64,000 bases of DNA from an uncultured Brachybacterium sp. (GCF_947500705.1 NZ_CANMSY010000003.1:525070-589069), one strand, 5' to 3'; counted from the stretch's first letter, positions 17,010 to 26,461 are shown. The notes: a model not told the origin generated them from the letters alone. Translations and numbers: made by a program.

Positions 17010-17589
17010 CGCTGGTGAGCACCTGCTCGGTGGAGCGCAGATCCACCTGCGGCGGGAACAGGCGCATGGTGTGCAGGGCGGGCGGGCCGTTCTCCGCAGC
17101 GGAATGGGCGACGCCGTCGGTGACCACCGTGACGCGCACCCCGGCGTCGGCCGCCGGGAGCACCGTGGAGATCACGCAGCAGTCCGTGGTCACGCCCGTG
17201 ACCAGCAGGTGCGTGCGGGGGTTCGCGGGCCATCCCACCCGACCGGCCAGCTGCGGGCCCCACTTGCCGAAGGTCGGCTCATCGATCGTGGGGTGGGCGG
17301 ACAGCCCGCGCGCGACGTCGACCAGGTCGTAGCGCGGATCGTCCGCCGGGACGTCCGCGAAGGGCCAGTCCCGGAAGTAGTCGCCCCAGGCGGTCGCCCG
17401 GTCCGCCGTCGGCAGCCAGCGCGTGACCAGGGTCCGCTCGGCGCCGACGGCCTCCGCGAGGCGGGCGATGTTCTCCATCGCCGCCGGGAAGAAGGGAGAG
17501 CACCACTGCGAGCTGGGGTCGGCGAAGATCCGTTGCGGGTCGACGATCAGCAGCCAGGGTGCCGGGTTCGCATCAGGCGCAGGGGACAT
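17002..17589 (-). CDS. Isochorismatase-like cysteine hydrolase
   Basis: A 195-residue hydrolase of the isochorismatase/nicotinamidase fold. The catalytic triad is visible: Asp in LLIVDPQRIF, Lys in EPTFGKWGPQL, and Cys in VTTDCCVISTV. Family members hydrolyse nicotinamide, isochorismate, ureidoacrylate and similar amides or ethers. The substrate is not evident. Its start overlaps the end of the upstream EamA gene by 17 bp, so it is translated in the same operon. Confidence 0.83.
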   Translation of the reverse strand: MSPAPDANPAPWLLIVDPQRIFADPSSQWCSPFFPAAMENIARLAEAVGAERTLVTRWLPTADRATAWGDYFRDWPFADVPADDPRYDLVDVARGLSAHPTIDEPTFGKWGPQLAGRVGWPANPRTHLLVTGVTTDCCVISTVLPAADAGVRVTVVTDGVAHSAAENGPPALHTMRLFPPQVDLRSTEQVLTSGG

Positions 17590-18565
17590 GGGCGGGATCC
17601 TCTCCAGGGCGGGCCTCGGTGCACGCGGCGGGGTCAGAACAGGTGGGGTCAGCGTAGTCCGCCTGCTGCCGCGGACGCAGGGCGGCGACCACTGCCGGCG
17701 CCACGGCGAAGGCGGCCCCGGCCAGGCACAGCACTCCGCCTGCCGCCGCGAGCGGGGGCGGCACCTCTCCCAGCAGCAGCCAGGCCAGCACGACGGTGAA
17801 GGCGGGGACCAGCAGGGAGGAGGAGCTGAGCAGCCCGGCCCCGGTGTGGGTCAGGGCGTATCCCCACAGCAGGAAGGCCAGCGCGGTGGGGAACACCCCG
17901 AGATAGACGACGCCGAGCACCGTGCTGACGGGAGCTGCGCCGACCTCCGCCATCAGGTCCGGGGCGAAGGGCAGGCAGGCCAGGGCGCCGCTCAGCACCC
18001 CGATCACCGTCATCGAGGTGGAGTCGACGTGGATCAGCAGCAGCTTCTGCGCGAGCACGCTGCCGGCATAGAGCAGCGCGGCGACCAGCCCCAGCACCAC
18101 CCCGAGCCCGGAGAGGTCCCCGGTGGAGGCGCCCACCGTGATCAGCACGATCCCGCTGAAGGCGACCAGCACTCCGGCGAGCAGCCGCACGGAGAACCCC
18201 TCCCCGAGCAGCAGCCCGGAGGCGACCGCCACGATCAGCGGTGCGAGGTTCACCAGCATTGCCGCGGTGGCCGGGTCCAGGAACAGCTCCGCGGCGTTGA
18301 GCACCACGAGATACACCGCGAACCAGGCGATGCCCCAGCCGATCACCGCGGCCCACAGGCGCCCGCTGCGGGGGCGACGCACCCGTCCCAGCAGCAGCAG
18401 GGGCAGCAGCGCGATCGCGGCGGAGCCCACCCGCAGCAGAGCCATCGCGCCGGGGGAGAAGTCGTGCCCGGCCACCCGGATGACCAGGAAGGACGAGGCC
18501 CACATCAGCATCACCCCGAGCGCGGCGAGCCACGGCAGGGCGGGATGGGCGGGGGACGGGCGCAT
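17573..18565 (-). CDS. EamA (DMT) family exporter
   Basis: A 330-residue protein with ten hydrophobic segments in two EamA repeats: LGVMLMWASSFLVIRVAG starts the first and a LVAALLYAGSVLAQKLLLI-type segment starts the second. Members usually export amino acids, nucleobases or other metabolites. The C-terminal 25 residues are hydrophilic with three cysteines. The chosen ATG has CACGAT six bases upstream and no ribosome site. It is upstream of, and overlaps, the isochorismatase-like gene, so substrate export and amide hydrolysis may be linked. Confidence 0.82.
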   Translation of the reverse strand: MRPSPAHPALPWLAALGVMLMWASSFLVIRVAGHDFSPGAMALLRVGSAAIALLPLLLLGRVRRPRSGRLWAAVIGWGIAWFAVYLVVLNAAELFLDPATAAMLVNLAPLIVAVASGLLLGEGFSVRLLAGVLVAFSGIVLITVGASTGDLSGLGVVLGLVAALLYAGSVLAQKLLLIHVDSTSMTVIGVLSGALACLPFAPDLMAEVGAAPVSTVLGVVYLGVFPTALAFLLWGYALTHTGAGLLSSSSLLVPAFTVVLAWLLLGEVPPPLAAAGGVLCLAGAAFAVAPAVVAALRPRQQADYADPTCSDPAACTEARPGEDPAHVPCA

Positions 18566-18633
18566 GGACCCATCGTGGACCCTGCGGAGCCTTCGCGGCG
18601 CCCCTGCCCACGCCCGACGGCCGGGCGGTCGGC

Positions 18634-20130
18634 TCAGCGCTGCTCCTGGCGACGGATCTTCCCGCGCCGCGCGATGAGCGTCACTCCGAAGCCGAGCACC
18701 AGCGCCAGCAGCACGCCGATGTTGGAGTACGCCCAGTTGCCGTCCCAGTAGGAGCCGGCCGGGTCCTCCACGAAGGTGCCCAGGCCCAGCGGTTCGAGCA
18801 GGTAGCCCTGCCAGTTGTTCCAGGGCGCGTCCTCGGTGAAGCCGTTCACGACCAGGCCCCAGCCCAGGATCGAGGCGACGACCATGGTGATGATCGAGGT
18901 CCAGTCGAAGGCGCCGTAGCGTCCGGTGGGGTCGAACAGGGCCTTCTCGTCGTAGTCCGCGCGGCGGGTCAGGATGTCGGCGATCAGGATTCCCGCCCAG
19001 GCCGCGATCGGCACGCCGAGGGTGATCAGGAAGCTCTGGAACGGGCCGATGAAGCTGGTCGCGAAGAACGCCACCCAGATGGTGCCGGCGGTGAGGATCA
19101 GCCCGTCGACCGCAGCGGCGGCCGGGCGCGGGATGCGGATCCCGAGGCTGATCAGGGTGAGCCCCGAGGAGTAGATGCCCAGCACCGCGCCGGAGACCAG
19201 GGTCAGCACCGCGACGATCCAGAAGGGGATCAGCGCCCACAGCGGCAGGATGGTCACCAGCGCACCAATCGGGTCGCCCTCGATCGCGCCGCGCAGGCCC
19301 TCGTCGGAGCCGGCCAGCAGCAGCCCGAAGATCACCAGCACGACCGGCGCCGCGGCGCCGCCCACGGTGTTCCACAGCACGATCGACCCATCAGAGGCTG
19401 TGCGCTTCTGGTAGCGGGACCAGTCGGCGGCGATGTTGATCCAGCCCAGGCCGAAGCCGGTCATCACCATCACCAGCGCGCCGATCATCGCCTGCGGGGA
19501 GCCTGAGGGGGCGGAGAGCACGGCGTCGAGGTCGATGTGGGGGATCGTGAGGATCATGAAGAGGATCGTCATCGCCCCGGTCGCCCAGGTCAGGATCGAC
19601 TGCATCTTCATGATGGTGTGATAGCCGAGCACGCTCGCACCCACGATCAGGGCGGCGATCAGGATCGCGGCGATCACCGTGACCGCCTGCCCGGAGGCGA
19701 GGCCCAGCACGTCGAACACGGTCGCGGTGGCGAGCACCGCGGAGATCGCGAGCGAGGTCTCCCAGCCGATCGAGGTCAGCCAGGAGACGATCCCGGGCAC
19801 CTTCTGCCCGTGCACGCCGAAGGCGGCGCGCGAGAGCACCATCGTCGGGGCGCTGCCGCGCTTGCCCGCGATCGCGACCAGCCCGCACAGCAGGAAGCTG
19901 ATGATGATGCCGATGATCGCCACGATGGTGGCCTGCACGAAGCTGATGCCGAAGCCGAGCAGGTAGGAGCCGTAGCTCATGCCGAAGACGGAGACGTTCG
20001 CCGCGAACCAGGGCCAGACCAGATCGCGCGGCTTCGCGACGCGCTCCGACTCCGCGATGATCTCGATGCCGGCGGTCTCGATGACGCCGGCGCCACCGAT
20101 GGGGGCGGGGATGCGCTCAGGGGAGGACAT
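18634..20130 (-). CDS. NCS1-family nucleobase permease (cytosine/purine type)
   Basis: This 498-residue protein has about twelve transmembrane segments. RVAKPRDLVWPWFAANVSVFGMSYGS is the NCS1 entry region (shown here only for its PWFAAN core), followed by SRAAFGVHGQKVPG, SIGWET, and GFGLGWINIAADWSRY in segment six. The family takes up cytosine, purines, hydantoins or thiamine with sodium or protons. The upstream sequence GGAGCTTCC gives a ribosome site. No nucleobase-degrading gene lies next to it to define the substrate. Confidence 0.83.
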   Translation of the reverse strand: MSSPERIPAPIGGAGVIETAGIEIIAESERVAKPRDLVWPWFAANVSVFGMSYGSYLLGFGISFVQATIVAIIGIIISFLLCGLVAIAGKRGSAPTMVLSRAAFGVHGQKVPGIVSWLTSIGWETSLAISAVLATATVFDVLGLASGQAVTVIAAILIAALIVGASVLGYHTIMKMQSILTWATGAMTILFMILTIPHIDLDAVLSAPSGSPQAMIGALVMVMTGFGLGWINIAADWSRYQKRTASDGSIVLWNTVGGAAAPVVLVIFGLLLAGSDEGLRGAIEGDPIGALVTILPLWALIPFWIVAVLTLVSGAVLGIYSSGLTLISLGIRIPRPAAAAVDGLILTAGTIWVAFFATSFIGPFQSFLITLGVPIAAWAGILIADILTRRADYDEKALFDPTGRYGAFDWTSIITMVVASILGWGLVVNGFTEDAPWNNWQGYLLEPLGLGTFVEDPAGSYWDGNWAYSNIGVLLALVLGFGVTLIARRGKIRRQEQR

Positions 20131-20348
20131 GGAAGCTCCGGGGAGGAGGGGTCCGACGGGGATCGGACGACGGGAAGGCGAGGACTGCCGTGAATTCTCC
20201 CACGGAAGTGCACGAGAGCGACGGTCGCCGGGCGCGGCGCCGGGAGCGGGGCGGGGAATAGGATGAACGCCGCCTTCAGCACAGAGCCGATCCGCCACTG
20301 CCCGTCGCCGTCCATGGCTGCTGATGGCGATATCCCGGAAGGAGTCCC

Positions 20349-21422
20349 GTGCCCTCAGCCCCGGCCCGGATCCAGTCCGCAGCCCAGCGGATGGTCAGCC
20401 TCGCCCCCGGACGCGTGGACCACATCCCCGCGTTCCGGATCGCGATCGGCCTGGCGATCCCGATGGCCGTGCTGCTGCTGACGGACCGGGTCGACTGGGC
20501 GATGTACGTCGGGTTCGGCGCGTTCACGGGCATCTACTCGAAGTACGAGCCCACCCGGCTGCGGTTCCGGCGCCAGTCGCTCGCCGGCGCGATGCTCACG
20601 ATCTGCGTGACGCTCGGGGCCGCCCTCGCGCAGCTCGGCGAGTCGATGTCGCCGCTCGCGGAGTCCTGGCTGGCGCTGCTGGTGGGCGCCGTGATCGCCG
20701 GGTTCAGCGCCACCTTCGTGCTCGCCCGAGGGCTGAAGCCGGGCGGAGCGATCTTCCCGCTGTTCGCGGTCGCGGCAGTGGCCGCGGCGCCGCCGGCCGC
20801 GCCCGTCTGGGTCGCCTTCCTGATCGCCGGCTCCTGCGCGAGCCTGTGCGTGGGGCTCGGGCTCCTCGGGCACTGGGCGGGGGAGCGGCACCCCGGGGCG
20901 GAAGCGCGACCCGCGCGGGAGACCTGGACCCGGGCGCAGCTGGGCGCCGAGTTCAGCCGCTTCGCGCTGGCCGCCGCGATCGCGGGCGTCCTGGGCCTCG
21001 CCTCGGGCCTGCCCTTCCCCTACTGGGCGCAGATCGCCGCGATCGCGCCGCTCGCCGCCCCCGGCCGGGCGCTGCAGATCGAGCGCGGCCTGCACCGCGT
21101 GATCGGCACGACCCTCGGCGTGGTCACCACGGCCTTCCTGCTCTCCTTCCCCGCCGAGCCCTGGCAGCTGGTGGTGTGGGTGGTGGTGCTGCAGTTCATC
21201 GCCGAGCTGTACGTCATGCGCAACTACGCCTTCGCCCTGCTGTTCATCACCCCGCTCGCGCTGCTGATGGTGCAGCTGGCCCATCCCCAGCCGGTGGGGC
21301 CGACGCTCGAGGCGCGCGTGGTCGAGACCGCGATCGGCGTGGTGGTCGGGATCGCGATGGTCGTCACGGCGGTGCTGTGGGACCGACGCTCAACGCGGCG
21401 CGCCGCAGGCGTCGAGGGCTGA
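20349..21422 (+). CDS. FUSC-family membrane protein
   Basis: A 357-residue protein with two blocks of hydrophobic segments: an N-terminal block beginning FRIAIGLAIPMAVLLL and a C-terminal block with GLPFPYWAQIAAIAPLAAP and RVIGTTLGVVTTAFLL. This is the fusaric acid resistance-like (FUSC) fold seen in efflux proteins such as AaeB. A charged linker of about 30 residues separates the blocks. GTG 20349 follows GGAAGGAG. The substrate is unknown. Confidence 0.78.
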   Translation: MPSAPARIQSAAQRMVSLAPGRVDHIPAFRIAIGLAIPMAVLLLTDRVDWAMYVGFGAFTGIYSKYEPTRLRFRRQSLAGAMLTICVTLGAALAQLGESMSPLAESWLALLVGAVIAGFSATFVLARGLKPGGAIFPLFAVAAVAAAPPAAPVWVAFLIAGSCASLCVGLGLLGHWAGERHPGAEARPARETWTRAQLGAEFSRFALAAAIAGVLGLASGLPFPYWAQIAAIAPLAAPGRALQIERGLHRVIGTTLGVVTTAFLLSFPAEPWQLVVWVVVLQFIAELYVMRNYAFALLFITPLALLMVQLAHPQPVGPTLEARVVETAIGVVVGIAMVVTAVLWDRRSTRRAAGVEG

Positions 21423-21515
21423 GGTCCCGGCCTGCCGCTCCCGGTCGCGCCCCGCTGCGACCGGTGGGTGGCACGGCCGTGATCGCACTGATCCTGCCGG
21501 GTATCGTCCAGGACC

Positions 21516-22343
21516 ATGCCTGACCCCGTCGCAGATCCTTCAGAGCGCCCTGCCTACACCCACGGCTACGGCGCCGCGGTGCTCGACAGCCACCGCCACC
21601 GCACCGCCGAGAACTCCGCCGCCCACCTGCTGCCGCATCTGCGCGAAGGCATGCGCCTGCTGGACGTGGGCAGCGGCGCCGGGACGATCACCGCGGGCCT
21701 CGCCCGGATCGTCGGCCCCGAGCACGTGACCGCCCTGGAGATCTCGGACGAGGCAGCCGCCATCACGCGCGCGGAGCTCGACGCTCAGGGCCTGGGCGGC
21801 GTCGAGGTGGTGGTCGGCGATGCGCACGAGCTGCCCTTCGCGGTGGGCACCGTCGACGTGGTCCACGCCCATCAGGTCCTCCAGCACGTGCCCGGCCCCG
21901 TGCAGGCCCTCGCCGAGTTCCGTCGGGTCACCCGCCCGGGCGGGATCGTCGCGGTGCGCGACAGCGACTACGAAGGCTTCCGCTGGTGGCCGGCCCTGCC
22001 GGGCCTTGACCGTTGGCTCGAGCTGTACCTGCGCGCCGCCCGGGCGAACGGCGGCACCCCGGATGCCGGCCGACGCCTGCTGGCCTGGGCGCTAGAGGCC
22101 GGTTTCACCGACGTCACCGCGAGCACCTCGACCCTGCTGTACGCCACGGCACCGGAGCGGGCGAGCTGGGCCGCGAGCTGGTCGGGGCGGATCACCTCGC
22201 CCCCGATCGCGCAGCAGCTCGAGCGCGAGGGCTGGGCCGATGCGGCCGAGCGGGAGCAGATCGCCCAGGAGTTCCAGCGCTGGGCCGCGGATCCCACCGG
22301 CTGGTTCAACCTGCTCCACGCGGAGATCATCGCCCGGGTCTGA
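21516..22343 (+). CDS. Class I SAM-dependent methyltransferase
   Basis: A 275-residue UbiE/Methyltransf_11-type enzyme. Motif I is LLDVGSGAGTITAGLA, acidic residue in VTALEISDEA, motif II region VVVGDAHELPFA, and VLQHVPGPVQALAEFRRVTRPGG is motif III. The C-terminal third, with conserved tryptophans, probably covers the substrate site. The acceptor is unknown. TATCGT eight bases before ATG 21516 suggests a leaderless start. Confidence 0.87.
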   Translation: MPDPVADPSERPAYTHGYGAAVLDSHRHRTAENSAAHLLPHLREGMRLLDVGSGAGTITAGLARIVGPEHVTALEISDEAAAITRAELDAQGLGGVEVVVGDAHELPFAVGTVDVVHAHQVLQHVPGPVQALAEFRRVTRPGGIVAVRDSDYEGFRWWPALPGLDRWLELYLRAARANGGTPDAGRRLLAWALEAGFTDVTASTSTLLYATAPERASWAASWSGRITSPPIAQQLEREGWADAAEREQIAQEFQRWAADPTGWFNLLHAEIIARV

Positions 22344-22407
22344 GCTCCTGCCGCGCCGCACTCGGAGCGGACCCGTGTGAGGCACGAGCCGCGAGCTCCC
22401 GCGATGC

Positions 22408-23271
22408 TCAGAGCGCGACCAGCACGATCCCGGACAGGACGATCCCCGCGCCCAGCAGCCGTCTCAGCGGGTTCGGCTCCTTGAACAGCCACCAGGCCAG
22501 CAGCGACCCCACCACGATGCTCGATTCGCGGGCGGGCGCGACCAGTGAGACCGGCGCGGTGCGCATCGCCTCCAGGACCAGCACGTAGGCCAGCGGTGAC
22601 AGCACGGCGACCGCCGCGATCTCCCGCCACCGGGTGCGGAGCACCGGGCTCAGCTGGTCGCGGTGCCGGCGCAGGAGGGCGGGGGTCATCAGCACCACCT
22701 GCCACAGGCAGCTGCTCACGAAATAGGTGACCGGCGGCAGCCCGAAGGTGGTCACGCTGATGCTGTCCCACAGGGTGTAGGCGGCGATCGCGACGCCGGT
22801 CATGGCGCCCCAGGCCACGCCGGCACGGACTCCCTGGCGGCTGGTGCCCGAGTGGCCGGTCGCCACCACCACGATCCCGGCGATCACCGTCAGCGCACCG
22901 AGCGCCGCCGCCCAGCCCGGACGCTCCCCGAGCACCAGGATCGCGACCACCATGCTCAGCACCGGGCCGACCCCGCGGGCGACGGGGTACACGACCCCGA
23001 GATCCGCCCTGGCATAGCCGGTCTGGAGGGTGAGCTGATAGGCGATATGGAGCACTCCGGAGATCAGCGGCGCCACCAGCAGAGCGGGGGTGACCCCGAG
23101 GTCCGCCCGGATCAGCGCGTAGATCGCCAGCGGTGCCCACAGCACCACCGAGGCCAGGTCGTAGCACCACACGAAGGTGAAGCCGTCGGTGTCCACGCGT
23201 TTGGCCGCGAGGTTCCACAGCGCGTGGCAGAGCGCGGCCACGAGCACGAGGGCCAGGACGGAGGCGCTCAT
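22408..23271 (-). CDS. EamA (DMT) family transporter
   Basis: A 287-residue protein with ten hydrophobic segments and two EamA repeats (ALCHALWNLAAKRVDTDGF at the start, then IAAYTLWDSISVTTFG). LGVVYPVARGVGPVLSM is characteristic. It is convergent with the methyltransferase gene. Substrate unknown; amino-acid or drug-metabolite export is typical for the family. Confidence 0.82.
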   Translation of the reverse strand: MSASVLALVLVAALCHALWNLAAKRVDTDGFTFVWCYDLASVVLWAPLAIYALIRADLGVTPALLVAPLISGVLHIAYQLTLQTGYARADLGVVYPVARGVGPVLSMVVAILVLGERPGWAAALGALTVIAGIVVVATGHSGTSRQGVRAGVAWGAMTGVAIAAYTLWDSISVTTFGLPPVTYFVSSCLWQVVLMTPALLRRHRDQLSPVLRTRWREIAAVAVLSPLAYVLVLEAMRTAPVSLVAPARESSIVVGSLLAWWLFKEPNPLRRLLGAGIVLSGIVLVAL

Positions 23272-23396
23272 CGGGAGCAGAGGAGCAGAATGTGCATCGT
23301 CACAGTCTCTCGCCTGTGGCCCGGGAGGGCTCGACAGTCCCGTCCGGCACGCCTATCGTTGAAAACGAAAACAAGTCTCTCTGAAAGGCTCTCCCC

Positions 23397-23813
23397 ATGG
23401 CCCTCAGCACCGCCATCCTGCGCGCCGTCCCCGGCGCCTTCATCCTCAACTCGGGCATCGGCAAGCTCGGCATGGATCCCCAGACCGCCGGACACATGCA
23501 GGGCATGGCCGCGCAGGGCGTGCCGCCGCTGGGCAAGCTCACCCCGGAGCAGTTCGCGAAGTTCCTCAGCTACGGCGAGATCGCGGTGGGCGCCGCACTG
23601 CTGCTGCCCTTCGTGCCCACCAAGGTCGCGGGCCTCGGCCTGGCCGCCTTCTCCGGCTCGATGGTCTCGATGTACCTGCGCACCCCCGGAATGACCGAGG
23701 CCGATGGCGTTCGCCCCAGCCAGGACGGCACCGCCGTGGCGAAGGACAGCTGGCTGCTCGCGATCGCGGCCGCACTGGTCCTCTCCCAGAACGGGAAGCC
23801 CGCCAAGGACTGA
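23397..23813 (+). CDS. DoxX-like membrane protein
   Basis: A 138-residue protein with about four hydrophobic segments, beginning ILRAVPGAFILNSGIGKLGM and containing YGEIAVGAALLLPFVPTKVAGL. The pattern fits the DoxX superfamily. GAAAGG precedes ATG 23397. The upstream region (23354-23375) is unusually A-rich, with GTTGAAAACGAAAAC, and may hold its promoter. Function unknown. Confidence 0.72.
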   Translation: MALSTAILRAVPGAFILNSGIGKLGMDPQTAGHMQGMAAQGVPPLGKLTPEQFAKFLSYGEIAVGAALLLPFVPTKVAGLGLAAFSGSMVSMYLRTPGMTEADGVRPSQDGTAVAKDSWLLAIAAALVLSQNGKPAKD

Positions 23814-23916
23814 CCCCGACGCCCCTCGGACAGGGGCCGGCACCCTCCAGGGCGCGCATTCCGCAGCCGACCAGGCTGAAGGGATGTGCGCCCTGGAGTG
23901 TCTGGCGTCCCATGTT

Positions 23917-23965
23917 CCGCAGCCCGCAGCCCGCAGCCCGCAGCCCGCAGCCCGCAGCCCGCAGC
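23917..23965. repeat. 7-bp tandem repeat, seven copies
   Basis: CCGCAGC is repeated seven times without error in the spacer between the DoxX-like gene and the convergent anchored-protein gene. A unit of seven bases would shift frame if it were coding, and it lies outside genes. Confidence 0.95.
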
Positions 23966-23977
23966 GGGGCGCGGAGC

Positions 23978-25021
23978 TCAGAGCACCTGCAGGCTCTCGA
24001 TCATCGTCTCGAGGTCGGCCAACTGCTGGTCGTGGCCGAGGGCTGCACCGCCGTCGAATGCGGCCGGTCCATCCGGGGTGTCCACGACGATCACCGTCAG
24101 CCGCCAGGCCTCGGTGGTGTGGACCAGGGCGAGCTCTGAGAGCTGCACATCGGCGCTGACGATCCAGGCCGTGTGGCCGTCGACCGTGGTCTGCTCCTCG
24201 CGGTAGTCCTTCAGCTCTGCCGGGTCGTCGTAGATCTCCTTGACCTCTTCCCGGCTGAGCCCGCACTGGAAGAGCGCGCGAGCGGTCTCCTGCGCACCGG
24301 GATAGCCGCCCTCCTCCTCGGGATAATCGATCGCGCCGACGGAGGCGACCGTGAACCAGCCGCTCTCGACGGGTTGATGGGCGGAGCTCTGGTCGGTCGT
24401 ATAGGCGCTCGATCCGCTCCAGTCCGCGCCCACCTCCCAGCCCTCGAGGTGCGGGAACTCGAGGCCGCCCCCGCGCACCACGCCCTCGACCTGCTCGGTC
24501 GCCACGGCGTTGTCGTGAACGGTGCAGTCGACGGTGGGCTGCTCGGCGAAGGTGATCTCGCTGTCACCGGCCTCGTCCGTCTGCTCCTCGGTGGCGACGT
24601 CTTCGGGCGAGCGGGACTCCTCGGGCGTCTCGGGGTCCTCGGACTCGGTGGCGGTGGTGCCTCCGCCCGCGGTGGGCACCTCGGGGCCGCCGGCGAAGAG
24701 CGTCTGCGAGAGCACCAGCGCGACCACGGCGATGGCCACCACGAGGAAGCCCGCACCGCCCAGAAGCACCGCGAGCATGACGCCCCTGCTGCCGCGCCCG
24801 GTGGGGCGCTCGGTCCCGGTGGGGCCGTGGCCGACGGGGGAGTGCCCGTCGAGGCCCTGCCCTCCCCGCTGCCCACGACGCCGCCCTTCGTCCGGGCCTC
24901 TGCCCCGACCTCCGTCGTGCCCGCCGCCGGCGAAGTCCGGCAGCTTAGGCGCTCCGTCTCTGTGCCCACCACCGGCGAAGTCCGGCAGCTGTGGGCCCGG
25001 CGCGCCGTCACGGTCGTTCAT
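23978..25021 (-). CDS. Membrane-anchored extracytoplasmic protein, unknown
   Basis: A 347-residue protein with three parts. The cytoplasmic N-terminus (about 75 residues) is Gly/Arg-rich and contains LPDFAGGGH twice. One transmembrane helix (GVMLAVLLGGAGFLVVAIAV) follows, then a Glu/Thr-rich linker and an outer domain with paired cysteines (TVDCTVHD and ALFQCGLS), tryptophans and a TAWIVSADVQLS strand pattern. The layout resembles actinobacterial single-pass proteins with an extracellular sensor or ligand domain. No known domain was recognised. ATG 25021 is the first start after the last upstream stop that makes sense by composition. Confidence 0.65.
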   Translation of the reverse strand: MNDRDGAPGPQLPDFAGGGHRDGAPKLPDFAGGGHDGGRGRGPDEGRRRGQRGGQGLDGHSPVGHGPTGTERPTGRGSRGVMLAVLLGGAGFLVVAIAVVALVLSQTLFAGGPEVPTAGGGTTATESEDPETPEESRSPEDVATEEQTDEAGDSEITFAEQPTVDCTVHDNAVATEQVEGVVRGGGLEFPHLEGWEVGADWSGSSAYTTDQSSAHQPVESGWFTVASVGAIDYPEEEGGYPGAQETARALFQCGLSREEVKEIYDDPAELKDYREEQTTVDGHTAWIVSADVQLSELALVHTTEAWRLTVIVVDTPDGPAAFDGGAALGHDQQLADLETMIESLQVL

Positions 25022-25205
25022 GCAGTCCCCCTCGGAATGCGGTGATCCTCCGTGTGATCTTCCGTGTGATCCTCCTGCGCCACCCACGGCGCGACACCGG
25101 GGATCACCCTAGCGGCCTGGCCGCAGGCCGCAGCGTGTTACCGACGTCACAGAGCGGAACAGTGACTTCCGATCAATATCGCAATACTTGAGTGGCGTAA
25201 TGCGA

Positions 25206-25224
25206 GGAGGTGAGGCTACCCTCA
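25206..25224 (+). promoter_or_regulatory. DtxR/IdeR-type iron box
   Basis: GGAGGTGAGGCTACCCTCA matches the 19-bp DtxR/IdeR consensus at 14 positions by eye, including the central GAGGCTA and the flanking CCT. It lies 65 bp before the iron-binding protein gene. Iron-loaded DtxR-family repressors would shut the importer off when iron is plentiful. Confidence 0.65.
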
Positions 25225-25289
25225 GTTGAACCCACACCGCGGGGTCCTGCCGCCAGCGGTTCCCGCATCTGCCGAGAGAGAGCCTTCCC

Positions 25290-26306
25290 ATGACCTCCTT
25301 CACCCGCCGCCACTTCGGCGCCCTGTCCACGGCAGGCGCCCTCGGCCTGGTCCTCACCGCCTGTGGCGGTGCCGCCGGCGAGACCGATGCCGCAGCCGGC
25401 TCCGGTGCGAGTGACGACGGGGCCGAGGCCGGCACCGTCGAGGTCGAGGACAACAACGGCCCGCAGACCGTCCAGACCCCGCCGAAGTCCGTGGTCGCCA
25501 CGGACAACCGCACCTTCGAGACTCTCGCGGACTGGGGCGTCACCCTCACCGCCGCCGCCCGCACCCTGATGCCGGCGACCAATCCGCTCAAGGACGACGA
25601 GTCGATCATCGACCTCGGAAACCATCGCGAGCCCGACCTCGAAGCGGTCGTCGCCGCCGAGCCGACCCTGATCATCAACGGCCAGCGCTTCGCCGACTAC
25701 CACGACGATTTCGTGAAGTTCGCCCCCGAGGCGACCATCCTCGAGCTCGATCCTCGCGATGACCAGCCCTTCGCCGACGAGCTCAAGCGCCAGGTCGCCG
25801 TCCTCGGCGAGGTCTTCGGCAAGCAGGCCGAGGCCGAGCAGCTCGGCACCGACCTCGACGCCGCGATCGAGCGCGTCACCGCCGCCTACAACGGCTCGGA
25901 CACCGTCATGGCCGTGAACACCTCCGGTGGCGAGATCGGCTACATCGCCCCCGGCAAGGGCCGCACCCTGGGCTGGGCCTTCGAGGCGCTCGCCCTGGTG
26001 CCCGCGCTCGAGGTCGAGGGCGCGAGCGACGACCACCAGGGCGATGACATCTCCGTCGAGGCGATCGCCTCCTCGAACCCGGACTGGATCCTGGTGATGG
26101 ACCGCGACGCGGCCGTCTCCGCCGACGATCCGGAGTACAAGCCCGCCAATGAGCTGCTGAGCACCTCCGAGGCGCTCGCCGGAGTCACGGCAGTGGCGGA
26201 GGGCAACATCGTCTACATGCCCGCGGACACCTACACCAACGAGTCGATCCAGACCTACACCGAGTTCTTCACCGCGCTGGCCGACGCGCTCGAGGCCAAG
26301 GTCTGA
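25290..26306 (+). CDS. Iron-siderophore ABC transporter, binding lipoprotein
   Basis: A 338-residue substrate-binding protein. The N-terminus has FTRRHFGALSTAGALG and the lipobox LTAC, a combination of twin-arginine-like and lipoprotein signals. The mature part has the class III (FepB/FhuD-like) layout, with VVATDNRTFETLADWGV near the start and a long connecting helix before AVAEGNIVYMPAD. The ligand would be a ferric siderophore. GAGAGAG lies upstream of the ATG. It is the first gene of a four-gene importer under a DtxR-like box. Confidence 0.87.
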   Translation: MTSFTRRHFGALSTAGALGLVLTACGGAAGETDAAAGSGASDDGAEAGTVEVEDNNGPQTVQTPPKSVVATDNRTFETLADWGVTLTAAARTLMPATNPLKDDESIIDLGNHREPDLEAVVAAEPTLIINGQRFADYHDDFVKFAPEATILELDPRDDQPFADELKRQVAVLGEVFGKQAEAEQLGTDLDAAIERVTAAYNGSDTVMAVNTSGGEIGYIAPGKGRTLGWAFEALALVPALEVEGASDDHQGDDISVEAIASSNPDWILVMDRDAAVSADDPEYKPANELLSTSEALAGVTAVAEGNIVYMPADTYTNESIQTYTEFFTALADALEAKV

Positions 26307-26461
26307 GCCACGTTCCCCAGCACTGATCACCATGCGGCGGGCAGGACCGACAAGGTCCCGCCCGCCGCACGGCGTGTGCGCGTATCGTCGCCGGAGGCGT
26401 CACGGCCATCCCGTCGGAGCCCCGCGCTCGCGCCGCCCCTGCCCTCCTCCCAGGAGACCTG

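Noticed and set aside
23354-23375. Zur-like site TGAAAACGAAAAC before the DoxX-like gene
   Set aside because: Only half of the expected palindrome is present, so I do not call an operator.
23917-23965. Possible CRISPR array
   Set aside because: Units of seven bases are directly adjacent with no spacers, and no cas gene is near.
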